Origin: PALSA-660 sp036508875
GTDB lineage: Bacteria; Actinomycetota; Coriobacteriia; Anaerosomatales; PALSA-660
Assembly (NCBI GenBank): GCA_036508875.1
Contig: DATCGP010000042.1
Coordinates: 1-15,200 of the forward strand
DNA: 15,200 bases
Reading direction: 5' to 3'
In this document: piece after piece, positions 5,764 to 12,802 of the stretch
Numbering within the stretch: the stretch's first letter is position 1
Layout of the letters: every line of letters begins with the position of its first letter
Notes under the pieces: model-generated
Databases searched by the model: none
The model's input: only the letters and a program-made list of their open reading frames with translations
What the model was told of the DNA's origin: nothing
Made by a program: the position numbers and the translations under genes

Positions 5764-7626
5764 ATGGAACGAGGAGCTCGGTCGCATCGGCTCGGACTCG
5801 CGGCACTGGTCGCTTGTGCGCTGGTCGCGGCGATGTTGCTGGCGCCTTCCGCGGCGCTCGCGAAGAGCTACGAGATCGCGGACCTGCGCATCACCGCGTC
5901 CTTCAACCCGGCAGGCGACCTCCACGTGGAGGAATACCGCACCTTCGACTTCTCCGGGTCGTACTCCTGGGTGGAGTGGGTCCTCGAGAAGAAGGGCTCA
6001 GAGGGGATCGACGTCACAGCTCTGGCCGTCGTGGACCCCACCGACCCGACCCGCGAGACGCCTCTGACCTTGGTCGACGGCTATGCGGATTCGCCCGGCA
6101 CCTACTCGGTCACCGACGGCGGGGACTCGGTGACCGTCCACGCGTCCATCTCGGCGGCGGACACCCTGTATCAAGCCCACCTCACCTACACGGCGGCCGG
6201 GGTGGTCAAGCGTTGGGCGGACTGCGGCGAGCTCTACTGGCAGTTCGTCGGTGACGGGTGGGGCGTGCCGACGCGCCAGGTCCGGGTCGACATCGTGCCG
6301 CCGGTGGCCCTGAGCAGTTCGGACGTCCTCGCGTGGGCCCACGGCCCGCTGACGGGAAACGTCGCGATCGGTGGCGGTGGCACCGTGACGCTGACCGTGT
6401 CCGACCTACCGTCGGAGACGTTCGTCGAGGCGCGGGTGCTGTGCCCGGCGTCCGTGCTGAGCGCGCTCCCCATGAGCACACAGGTGCGCAAGGACGCGGT
6501 CATCGCGGAGGAGCAGGTCTGGGTCGACCAGGCGAACGCGGAACGCCGCAGCGCCCAGCTGACCTACTGGTCGGTCATCATCGCGCTCGCCGTGTTCTCC
6601 TTCGCCGGGCTCGCGTTCGTCTGGTGGGCCTTCGTGCGCCACGGGCGCGAGTACCGCTCGGACTTCCCGGGCGGCTACCTGCGCGAGGACCCGATGCCGG
6701 AGCTCCACCCGGCGGTCGTCGGCGCGCTGTGGCACATGGGCGATGCCCAGGACGGCGACATCGCAGCCACGCTCATGCAGCTGGCCGACAAGAAGGTCGT
6801 CACGATGAGCCCGGTCAGCGTGAAGTCGCCGGGCCTCACCGGGTTCTTCGGCGCTGAGAAGGGCAGCTACGTGCTTGCGCGCGTGCCGGGGGCGCAGCCG
6901 CCGCACCCGCTCGATGCGCAGCTCATGGACATCATCTTCAACCAGGCCGGGGGCGGCTCGAGCGTCGACCTCGTGGCGCTGCACGAGTACGCGAAGTCCA
7001 ACCCGAAGTCGTACACCTCCGCCATCGCGGACTGGAAGAAGGCGGCCGGCTTCGAGGTGACGCGCCTGAACCTCATCGAGTCCGATTCGAAGACGTTCCA
7101 GATCGTCGCCGGGCTCATCGCCGGGTCGGTGGCGCTCGCCGGCATCATGGGATCCGCGTTCATCGAGAGCGGATGGCCTCTGCTGTACACGGTCCCGATC
7201 GCCATCGTGACAGCCGGGTTCGCGGTGTTCATGCGCCGCCGTTCTCAGAAGGGCAACGACCTCTACGTCCGCTACCGCGGCGTCCGTGACTACCTCAAGG
7301 ACTTCTCGCGCCTGAACGAGGCGCCGCCGCTCAGCGTCGTGTTGTGGAACCGCTTCCTGGTCCTCGCCGTCGTCTTCGGGATCGCCGATGAGGTGATCAA
7401 GCAGCTCCAGATGGTGGCGCCGCAGGTCGTCACCGACCCCGCCTTCCAGACGACCTACTGGTGGGCCTACTCCAGCGGGACTGGCTCTCCGATCAACGCC
7501 GTTCAATCCGGTTTCGCATCCGCGTCGCAGGTGGCGACGAGCCAGATGTCGAGCTCCGGTGGCGGAGGCGGATTCTCCGGTGGCGGAGGCGGTGGCGGAG
7601 GCGGCGGCGGGGGCGGGGCCGGCTAG
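5764..7626 (+). CDS. DUF2207 family membrane protein with glycine-rich tail
   Basis: This is a 620-residue membrane protein of the DUF2207 family, whose molecular role is unknown. An N-terminal signal (10-33, AALVACALVAAMLLAPSAALA) leads to an extracytoplasmic DUF2207 domain (about 35-240) with the typical YEIADLRITASFNPAGDLHV start. A membrane segment follows at 267-290. Next is a conserved cytoplasmic part starting with the family motif LHPAVVGALWHMGD (314-327), two more membrane segments (about 445-466 and 471-490), and a possible fourth at 528-545. The tail (598-620) is almost pure glycine, common in this family. The ATG at 5764 is chosen for GAGGGG at 5752-5757 and because the signal peptide starts there; the GTG at 5728 overlaps the likely promoter. 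It is a stand-alone gene, convergent with the next one. Confidence 0.92.
   Translation: MERGARSHRLGLAALVACALVAAMLLAPSAALAKSYEIADLRITASFNPAGDLHVEEYRTFDFSGSYSWVEWVLEKKGSEGIDVTALAVVDPTDPTRETPLTLVDGYADSPGTYSVTDGGDSVTVHASISAADTLYQAHLTYTAAGVVKRWADCGELYWQFVGDGWGVPTRQVRVDIVPPVALSSSDVLAWAHGPLTGNVAIGGGGTVTLTVSDLPSETFVEARVLCPASVLSALPMSTQVRKDAVIAEEQVWVDQANAERRSAQLTYWSVIIALAVFSFAGLAFVWWAFVRHGREYRSDFPGGYLREDPMPELHPAVVGALWHMGDAQDGDIAATLMQLADKKVVTMSPVSVKSPGLTGFFGAEKGSYVLARVPGAQPPHPLDAQLMDIIFNQAGGGSSVDLVALHEYAKSNPKSYTSAIADWKKAAGFEVTRLNLIESDSKTFQIVAGLIAGSVALAGIMGSAFIESGWPLLYTVPIAIVTAGFAVFMRRRSQKGNDLYVRYRGVRDYLKDFSRLNEAPPLSVVLWNRFLVLAVVFGIADEVIKQLQMVAPQVVTDPAFQTTYWWAYSSGTGSPINAVQSGFASASQVATSQMSSSGGGGGFSGGGGGGGGGGGGGAG
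7558..7623 (+). repeat. GGN-rich low-complexity tract coding a poly-glycine tail
   Basis: The last 22 codons before the DUF2207 stop are nearly all glycine (GGT, GGC, GGA and GGG mixed), interrupted by one Phe-Ser. The imperfect GGCGGA/GGTGGC units are prone to slippage, so tail length may vary between strains. Confidence 0.8.
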
Positions 7627-7655
7627 GCCCGGAGCGGCATTTTCGGGGAGCGTGA

Positions 7656-7681
7656 GAGGGCGCCGCGAGGCAGGCACCCTC
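7656..7681. terminator. Imperfect hairpin between convergent genes
   Basis: GAGGGCGC (7656-7663) pairs with GCACCCTC (7674-7681) with one C-A mismatch. It lies in the 65-bp gap between the DUF2207 stop (7626) and the RACo-like stop (7692), where a shared terminator would be expected. No T-run is present on either strand. Confidence 0.35.
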
Positions 7682-7691
7682 GCTGGCCGCG

Positions 7692-9302
7692 CTAGGACGC
7701 CGGGAACTCGAGCGCGCGGATGAACCGCTCCTGGAACTCCGGGTGCGCCGCGAGGTCGATCGTCTCGACGTGACGGGCGATGGCGTCCGCGAGCCGGCGC
7801 TGGCCGCGGTCGAGCAGCGCCCGCGTGGCTCCGGCGATCGACGAGTTGCCGGCGTAGGTCACGCGGTCGTGCCATGTCCGCGGCACCATCCCCATGCGCG
7901 CCAGCGCGTCCGCGCGCACGTGGAAGCCGAACCCGCCAGCGACGATCACCTCGGCGACGTCGTCGGACTCGATCCCCGCGGATTCGAGCAGCAGCCCGAT
8001 CCCCGTGGCGACGGCGGCCGAGGCCAGTTGGACCTGCCTGATGTCCCGCTGCGTGAGGTACACGCCGGGTGCGAGTTCGAACACGCGCACACCGTCACGG
8101 GTGGATACGCGCGCAGCGAGCGGGTGGGGGACGTCCGCATGCATGAGTCCGGTGCGGTCCACGACTCCGGTCTTCAGCAGGATGCCGATCAGGTCGATGA
8201 GCCCGCTTCCGCACAAGCCGACGGGCTCCCAGTCACCGATCGTCCCGAGCACGAGGGATGAGTCGACGAGCGTCACCCTCTCGATCGCGCCGCTCTCGGC
8301 GAGCATCCCGTATTCGATGTTCGCGCCTTCGAGCGCGGGGCCCGCAGCCGTGGATGCGCCGACGAGCCGACCATGGGCGCGCAGGACGATCTCGCCGTTG
8401 GTGCCGAGGTCGATGAACAGTGTGGGCGATTCGCGCTCGGCCAGCCGCGTGGTGAGCAGTCCCGCCGTGATGTCGGCCCCGAGGAACGCGGAGATGCCGG
8501 GCAGCACGTAGGCGCCGGCGCCGTTGAGCCTGGAGAAGCCGATCTCGGCGGCCGGCCGGTCCACGGCATCGATCAGGACCGGGGCATACGGCGCGGTCCC
8601 GAGCGGCGCCGGGTCGAAGCCGAGCAGGATGTGCAGCATCGTCGTGTTGCCCGCGATCGCGATCTCTCGCAGGTGGTCGACGCCATGGCCCGCATCCTGC
8701 AGCAGCCCGAGAGTCAGGTCCTCGATCGTGCCGACGACCGGCGCTCGAAGGGCATCGACCCCGCTCGTCGCCACGTGGGATATCCGCGAGAGGACATCGT
8801 GCCCGAACGGGTGCTGCGGGTTGAGCGCGGACGCGGACGCGAGCGTCTCGCCGGTGCGCAGGTCCACCAGCGCGACCACGATGGTCGTCGTCCCCAGGTC
8901 CACGACGGCGCCCACGAGGGGTTCGGGACCGAACAGCGCGCGCCGCTCCGGCGGTTCCACCGAGACCTCTCCGAGATCGCCGGTCTCGACGATGCGCAAC
9001 TCGGCCGGCGGCACCGCCCGCAGCGGGTGGATGGTGACATCGCCGCTGACGCGGGCGCGGCACGCGATGCGCACCCCGCGGGTCAGCGCTTCGGACGAGA
9101 GAAGGACGCGCTCGTCGGCGCCGGGCGGCTCCAGGCCGCCGGCCGCCTGCACGGCGCAGCCGCCGCAGGCCCCTATCCCGCCGCAGGGTGCCGGAAGCGA
9201 GACCCCTGCGAGCGCCGCAGCCGCGCGCACCGTGACCCCCGCAGCGACCTCCATGCGGTCGCCCGAGGGCTCGAATGTGACTATGCAGCGTGCTTCCGGC
9301 AT
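7692..9302 (-). CDS. RACo/RamA-type ferredoxin-ASKHA protein (corrinoid protein reductive activase, DUF4445)
   Basis: Proteins of this family use ATP and an Fe-S cluster to return inactive Co(II) corrinoid proteins to Co(I) during methyl transfer. The 536 residues start with a 2Fe-2S ferredoxin domain with ligands C40, C46, C49 and C81 (APCGGIGACGGCAV and IACRARV). A linker and an ASKHA ATPase part follow: VVDLGTTT (133-140), IAGNTTMLHILLG, LFIDLGTNGEIVL, GLCGSGLIDL and VIVAGGFGFHV. The ATG at 9302 is chosen because the family match begins there and longer versions would run into the divergent transporter gene. Its ribosome binding site is weak. No corrinoid protein, methyltransferase or acetyl-CoA synthase gene lies in the window, so the partner is unknown. 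The ferredoxin plus DUF4445 assignment is firm; the target is inference. Confidence 0.9.
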   Translation of the reverse strand: MPEARCIVTFEPSGDRMEVAAGVTVRAAAALAGVSLPAPCGGIGACGGCAVQAAGGLEPPGADERVLLSSEALTRGVRIACRARVSGDVTIHPLRAVPPAELRIVETGDLGEVSVEPPERRALFGPEPLVGAVVDLGTTTIVVALVDLRTGETLASASALNPQHPFGHDVLSRISHVATSGVDALRAPVVGTIEDLTLGLLQDAGHGVDHLREIAIAGNTTMLHILLGFDPAPLGTAPYAPVLIDAVDRPAAEIGFSRLNGAGAYVLPGISAFLGADITAGLLTTRLAERESPTLFIDLGTNGEIVLRAHGRLVGASTAAGPALEGANIEYGMLAESGAIERVTLVDSSLVLGTIGDWEPVGLCGSGLIDLIGILLKTGVVDRTGLMHADVPHPLAARVSTRDGVRVFELAPGVYLTQRDIRQVQLASAAVATGIGLLLESAGIESDDVAEVIVAGGFGFHVRADALARMGMVPRTWHDRVTYAGNSSIAGATRALLDRGQRRLADAIARHVETIDLAAHPEFQERFIRALEFPAS

Positions 9303-9374
9303 CCGGCGGTCCGTATCGTCGGCTCGACTTCGTCTCGATGCTACCCGAAGCGGGCCCCGGCCGTCCGCGCGCCG

Positions 9375-9387
9375 TACCATGTACCAT
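9375..9387 (+). promoter_or_regulatory. Tandem GTACCAT motif, probable -10 of a leaderless transporter mRNA
   Basis: GTACCAT occurs twice back to back (9374-9380 and 9381-9387), each giving a TACCAT hexamer of the TAnnnT form. The second ends 7 bp before the ATG at 9395, so transcription would start at or next to the start codon. No Shine-Dalgarno sequence precedes that ATG, which agrees with a leaderless message. The -35 region shows no consensus. Confidence 0.4.
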
Positions 9388-9394
9388 CGCGGCC

Positions 9395-10243
9395 ATGACG
9401 ATGACGATCGTGTTCTCCGCATGCACGGCGCTGTTCTTCGGCTTCTCCGACTTCTTCGGAGGGGTGGCCGCGCGCCGTGACTCGGAGGTCGCGGTGACCG
9501 CCACCGCGCACATCCTCGGTCTGGCCGCGCTCGGTCTGGCGGCGATCGCGTTCCCGGCCACGGTGGTGAGCCTGCGTGACGTCCTGCTCGGAGGGGCCGT
9601 GGGCATCACGAGCGGCATCGGCATCACGGCGCTGTACGGAGCCCTGGCACGGGGCAGGATGAGTGTCGTGGCCCCGATCACCGCTGCCCTGTCCGGCTCG
9701 CTGCCGGCGTTCTACGACCTCGCGTCCGGCACCGCCCTTCGCCCGCTCGCGCTCGCGGGGTTGGGACTGGCGCTCGTCTCGATCGTGATCGTGAGCTCGG
9801 CCGGCCATCCGGAGGACCGCGCCGGGATGCCGCCGATCGCTATCGGACTCTCGCTACTGTCCGGCGTGGCGTTCAGCTTCTCGTTCATCCTGTTCTCGCT
9901 GACGGGCAAGGGGAGCGGACTCGTGCCCCTCGTGTCCGCGCGAGCGGTATCGGCAGTGGTGCTCGGCGCGATCGTCCTCGTGAAGGGGCGGGGCCGGTTC
10001 AGGCTCGCCCGCCCGGCGCTGGTCCCCGCTCTCGGAGCCGGCCTGCTCGACGCGGCCGCGAACGTCACCATGCTCGCCGCGATCAGGGTCGGGCCGCTGG
10101 CGGTGGCCGCGGTGCTGAGTTCGCTGTACCCGGTGGCGACGATCCTTCTCGCGCGGTACGTGCTGAAGGAGCGGCTGCATTGGACGCAGCGCGCAGGGGT
10201 CGTGCTGGCTCTCGCCGCCGTGCTGATGGCCGCGCTCGGCTAG
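9395..10243 (+). CDS. EamA/DMT-superfamily transporter
   Basis: This 282-residue integral membrane protein has about ten hydrophobic segments arranged as two EamA repeats (roughly 5-135 and 145-282). This matches the drug/metabolite transporter layout. Recognisable elements are TALFFGFSDFFGGVAARR near the N-terminus, ALYGALARGRMSVVAPI closing the first half, and SSLYPVATILLARYVLKERL near the end, the usual EamA signature with its Lys-Glu-Arg. The substrate cannot be inferred: the family moves amino acids, nucleotides, sugars and drugs. The ATG at 9395 is preferred over longer in-frame starts, which would cross into the divergent RACo-like gene. An ATG two codons on (9401) is an alternative. 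Its stop is 3 bp from the stop of the convergent GGDEF gene, with no room for a terminator between them. Confidence 0.9.
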   Translation: MTMTIVFSACTALFFGFSDFFGGVAARRDSEVAVTATAHILGLAALGLAAIAFPATVVSLRDVLLGGAVGITSGIGITALYGALARGRMSVVAPITAALSGSLPAFYDLASGTALRPLALAGLGLALVSIVIVSSAGHPEDRAGMPPIAIGLSLLSGVAFSFSFILFSLTGKGSGLVPLVSARAVSAVVLGAIVLVKGRGRFRLARPALVPALGAGLLDAAANVTMLAAIRVGPLAVAAVLSSLYPVATILLARYVLKERLHWTQRAGVVLALAAVLMAALG

Positions 10244-10246
10244 CCG

Positions 10247-11137
10247 CTAGGATCCCTCGAGGAACGCTTCCCAGCCGGATACGCCCGCCTGCTTCGCGCG
10301 GTACATGGCGTGGTCGGCGCGGTTCATGAGGTCTTCCGCGGCCTCACCGTGGTCGTAGATGGCAAGGCCGGCGCTCGCGGTCACGCGCACCGGCGGATGC
10401 CCCTCGAGGGCTATCGGCTGCTCGATCGCTTCCTCCAGCTTGCGCGCTACGACCGCCAGGTCCTCGCGGGCGGCCACGCGGGTCACCAGCGCCAGGAACT
10501 CGTCGCCTCCGAGGCGCGCGACGGTGTCGATCTCGCGCACGCAACAGCGCATCCGGTCGGCGACCTCTTTGAGCACGAAGTCTCCCACCGCGTGCCCCAG
10601 CTCATCGTTGATCGGCTTGAAGTCGTCCAGATCGAGGAAGATGACGCCGACCAGGTCGTCGTGCCTGTCCGCCGCGGCCAGGGCGGCTCTGAGCTCGTCC
10701 TCGAGCTTCATGCGGTTGGCCAGCCCGGTCAGGCGGTCGTGGAACGCGAGGTGCCGGATGCGTTCCTGGGCGTGCACCCGCTCGGTGACGTCGCGGACGA
10801 CCGAGATGATCAGGTCCTCGTCGCCGGTGTGCACCATGCGTGCGTGGACCTCGGTGTACATGACCGAGCCGTCCTTCGGCGCTCCCCGGGAGTTGAACAG
10901 CAGGGAGCCGCGCTCGGCGAGGAGGTCGAGCCGGGACGCGACGAGGCCGACGTCGTCGTGATCGATCCAGCCGTATGGCCCGAGGTGGGAGAACTCGTCG
11001 TGCGTGTATCCGAGTTGAGCGGCGGCGGGCTCGTTGAAGTAGACCAGGTGACCTTCGAGGGTGTGCGCGAACACGCCGTCGAGTGAGTTGTCGAGAACGG
11101 TCAGTACGAAGTCTGCACTTCTCTGCTGGAGGCCCAT
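10247..11137 (-). CDS. PAS-GGDEF diguanylate cyclase
   Basis: This 296-residue protein makes c-di-GMP from two GTP. No membrane segment is seen, so it should be cytoplasmic. A PAS sensor (about 8-120) starts ADFVLTVLDNSLDGVFAHTLEG, contains YFNEPAAAQLGYTHDEF, and ends in the linker VVRDVTERVHAQERIRHLAFHD. The GGDEF domain (about 131-292) has HDRLTGLANR (133-142), FLDLDDFKPINDELGH and an intact catalytic LGGDEF (210-214 for GGDEF). R201-E-I-D204 lies five residues before GGDEF, the position of the RxxD inhibitory site, so product feedback is likely. No cofactor ligand is obvious in the PAS. The ATG at 11137 has a strong GAGGAGG at 11143-11149; the longer frame to 11329 lacks family similarity. 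Which process it signals to is unknown. Confidence 0.95.
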   Translation of the reverse strand: MGLQQRSADFVLTVLDNSLDGVFAHTLEGHLVYFNEPAAAQLGYTHDEFSHLGPYGWIDHDDVGLVASRLDLLAERGSLLFNSRGAPKDGSVMYTEVHARMVHTGDEDLIISVVRDVTERVHAQERIRHLAFHDRLTGLANRMKLEDELRAALAAADRHDDLVGVIFLDLDDFKPINDELGHAVGDFVLKEVADRMRCCVREIDTVARLGGDEFLALVTRVAAREDLAVVARKLEEAIEQPIALEGHPPVRVTASAGLAIYDHGEAAEDLMNRADHAMYRAKQAGVSGWEAFLEGS

Positions 11138-11377
11138 TTGGCCCTCCTCGTTGCCTTGCGCGTCGTGCCGGGTCGGTGGCTCGGGGTGCGCGTCGATCAC
11201 ATCAACTTCATCGGCATGACAGGTGGCGCCCATGATGGGGATAGGTGTGGAAACGCGGTGAGTGCGAGCCACCCGGATCGAACGTCGGGCGCGTGCCGCG
11301 CCCATGGCCCGACATCCCCGAATGGGCAAGTGGACCCTGAAGACGCATCAACTCCTGAGACCGAAGGAGGGACAAGG
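11138..11377. other. Divergent intergenic region with alternative hairpins
   Basis: This 240-bp gap lies between the divergent GGDEF and 154-aa genes and must hold both promoters. On the plus strand GGGCGCG (11287-11293) pairs with CGCGCCC (11297-11303) around a TGC loop. The overlapping GTCGGGC (11284-11290) can instead pair with GCCCGAC (11307-11313). The two pairings exclude each other. GGTG/CACC-type short pairings also occur near 11256-11275. No known riboswitch consensus was recognised and no convincing -35/-10 pair was found. In-frame codons upstream of 11378 do not look like protein. Confidence 0.35.
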
Positions 11378-11842
11378 TTGTCCAAGGTGGTCGATTTCGA
11401 GAACGTGTCCACAGAAGGCCTGGAGTCTTCGCCCGTGGCGCATGCGCTTGCCGGTTTGCGCGCCAACGAGGCTCGGTACTTCATGAACAAGTACGGCTAT
11501 GCGTTCACGGTCGTGCCCGCCAGCGACAGCCGGGACACGCTGGGCTACGTGAGCCGGATCCTCAAAGAGGAGCGCGGCATCGAGTTCGCCGCCAAGCCTG
11601 TGGAGACATCACGCTTCCAAGTGGAAGGCATCCGTTTCGCCTACGTGTTCTACGAGGACGGCCTTGGGATCAACGTCATGTACTCGATCGATGATCCCAA
11701 GAAGCGAGCTGTCGGCTTCAAGCTCTCGGAAGGGATGGAAGTGCCCAAGGAGCTCGAAAGCAAGTTCAAGTTCGCCAGACAGAAGTCCAAGCTCGCCGGA
11801 ACGATCCGGGGCTCGTTCTTCGTGATCAAGGGCGAGTACTAG
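11378..11842 (+). CDS. Unrecognised 154-residue soluble protein
   Basis: I do not recognise this protein family. The TTG at 11378 is chosen because AAGGAGG lies at 11364-11370 with ideal spacing, and the sequence upstream in frame has no protein character. It has no signal peptide, membrane segment or Cys motif. The body alternates predicted helices and strands: HALAGLRANEARYFMNKYGY, TLGYVSRILKEERGIEF, IRFAYVFYEDGLGINVMYSI. Its last third is rich in Lys (KFKFARQKSKL), suggesting a basic surface that may bind nucleic acid or acidic partners. Codon use is visibly less GC-biased than its neighbours, with many AAG, GAA and AAC codons. A strong hairpin follows 26 bp after its stop. It diverges from the diguanylate cyclase, which could mean shared control, but no c-di-GMP motif such as PilZ is seen. 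Confidence 0.85.
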   Translation: MSKVVDFENVSTEGLESSPVAHALAGLRANEARYFMNKYGYAFTVVPASDSRDTLGYVSRILKEERGIEFAAKPVETSRFQVEGIRFAYVFYEDGLGINVMYSIDDPKKRAVGFKLSEGMEVPKELESKFKFARQKSKLAGTIRGSFFVIKGEY

Positions 11843-11867
11843 AGCGGAGATCTCGACCCGCTGAACG

Positions 11868-11911
11868 ACGAACACCCGGTGAGCGAGTCCTCCCGCCCAC
11901 CGGGTGTTCGT
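11868..11911. terminator. Bidirectional terminator hairpin
   Basis: CGAACACCCGGTG (11869-11881) pairs perfectly with CACCGGGTGTTCG (11898-11910), plus an outer A-T pair (11868/11911), around a 16-base loop. It sits in the 86-bp gap between two convergent genes: the 154-aa gene (stop 11842) and the MerR regulator (stop 11929). It can therefore serve both. Only a short TTCGTTC follows on the plus strand. Confidence 0.75.
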
Positions 11912-11928
11912 TCGGCGCCGCTGAGGCC

Positions 11929-12687
11929 CTACTTCATCCTCGCCGCGTTCGCGAGGATCGCGTCGTGCATGTAGTGCGCGAGCCCGGCGTGTACCTTCTC
12001 GTAGTTCGCGGCGAACCGCGGGTCGGCGATGTACATCTCGGCCAGGCCAACGTGCATCTCGTAGGACACGGGATAGAACCGCCTGTCGATGTTGAGCCGG
12101 TGCTGCTCGGCCTGGTCCATCGCGCGCGGGTCGTCCGCAGGGACGCCCTCGTCCATGAGCTTCGCGAGGCCGGCGTTGACCGCCTCGGTCTCCTTGCGGA
12201 CCTCTATCCAGTCTTCCTTGGTGTAGCGCTTCGTGCGCCGTGCGGACTCCTTGTAGGCGGCGGTGTTGCCCCAGCGCTCTTCGGCTTCCTTCTCGTACTC
12301 CTTCGGGTCGAAGTCCCCGAAAGCGTCGAACATGTCCTTTGCGTCCATGCGGACACCTCCTTCCTCGGCGTCGATCGCGGCATCGACGGCTTCCGCCATC
12401 AGCGCCAGTTGCGACGACTTGTCCATGAGCATCCTTCGCTGCATACGCAGCGCTTCGAGACGGTCGAACTGCGGGTCGTGCATGATCCGTGCGATGTCAC
12501 CCAGACCGAACCCCAGCTCCTTGAAGAACAGGACCTGCTGGAGACACGCGAGGTCGGCGTCGCTGTACAGCCTGTAGCCCGCCTCGGTGCGCACCGAAGG
12601 CGTGAGCAGTCCGAGCTCGTCGTAGTGGTGCAGCGTCCGGACGCTGATCGACGCGAGCTGTGCGACTTCACCGACCGTGAGACCCAT
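11929..12687 (-). CDS. MerR-family regulator with TipAS ligand-binding domain
   Basis: This 252-residue transcription activator is of the TipAL/Mta/SkgA type. Residues 1-70 form the winged-helix DNA-binding part: MGLTVGEVAQLASISVRTLHH, then YDELGLLTP, then TEAGYRLYSDADL. The dimerising coiled coil spans about 75-110 (LEALRMQRRMLMDKSSQL). Residues about 130-250 form the TipAS domain with AYKESARRTKRYTKEDW, a C-terminal RFYPVSYEMHVGLAEMYIAD and YEKVHAGLAHYMHDAI, matching the family end. TipAS domains bind thiopeptides and other hydrophobic compounds, so the gene may answer to a toxic molecule. No obvious effector gene (pump or transferase) lies next to it. A near-perfect anti-16S site GGAGGTGATC (12692-12701) precedes the ATG. 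Its promoter carries a MerR-type operator (separate entry), so autoregulation is likely. Confidence 0.95.
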   Translation of the reverse strand: MGLTVGEVAQLASISVRTLHHYDELGLLTPSVRTEAGYRLYSDADLACLQQVLFFKELGFGLGDIARIMHDPQFDRLEALRMQRRMLMDKSSQLALMAEAVDAAIDAEEGGVRMDAKDMFDAFGDFDPKEYEKEAEERWGNTAAYKESARRTKRYTKEDWIEVRKETEAVNAGLAKLMDEGVPADDPRAMDQAEQHRLNIDRRFYPVSYEMHVGLAEMYIADPRFAANYEKVHAGLAHYMHDAILANAARMK

Positions 12688-12708
12688 GTCCGATCACCTC
12701 CGGCATGC

Positions 12709-12739
12709 AGCGTAAACCCTAACGTAACGTCAGGGTCAA
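12709..12739 (-). promoter_or_regulatory. MerR-type promoter with 19-bp spacer and palindromic operator
   Basis: Read on the minus strand, TTGACC (12734-12739) and TACGCT (12709-12714) are separated by 19 bp, the over-long spacer that defines MerR-activated promoters. Within the spacer lies an inverted repeat with 8-bp arms: plus-strand CCCTAACG (12717-12724), centre TAA, CGTCAGGG (12728-12735), with one mismatch. Transcription would start near 12702, just before the Shine-Dalgarno of the regulator gene. Confidence 0.85.
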
Positions 12740-12744
12740 GGGGA

Positions 12745-12761
12745 AGATCCCGGGGGGATCT
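12745..12761 (-). terminator. Small hairpin between thiF-like gene and merR promoter
   Basis: AGATCCC (12745-12751) pairs with GGGATCT (12755-12761) around GGG. A second stem, GCCGCC (12779-12784) with GGCGGC (12790-12795), lies nearer the thiF-like stop at 12803. Either could end the upstream transcript before the MerR promoter. On the minus strand the first is followed by TCCCCTT, slightly T-rich. Confidence 0.35.
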
Positions 12762-12802
12762 CGCGCGTGCCTGCCAGCGCCGCCGGCGCGGCGGCCGCGT
12801 CC

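Noticed and set aside
6406..7875. A 489-residue minus-strand open frame opposite the DUF2207 gene
   Set aside because: It would overlap two real genes and reads as Arg/His/Asp-rich antisense sequence without motifs.
8373..9398. A 341-residue plus-strand open frame opposite the RACo-like gene
   Set aside because: The minus strand carries intact ferredoxin and ASKHA motifs; this frame is its complement and shows none.
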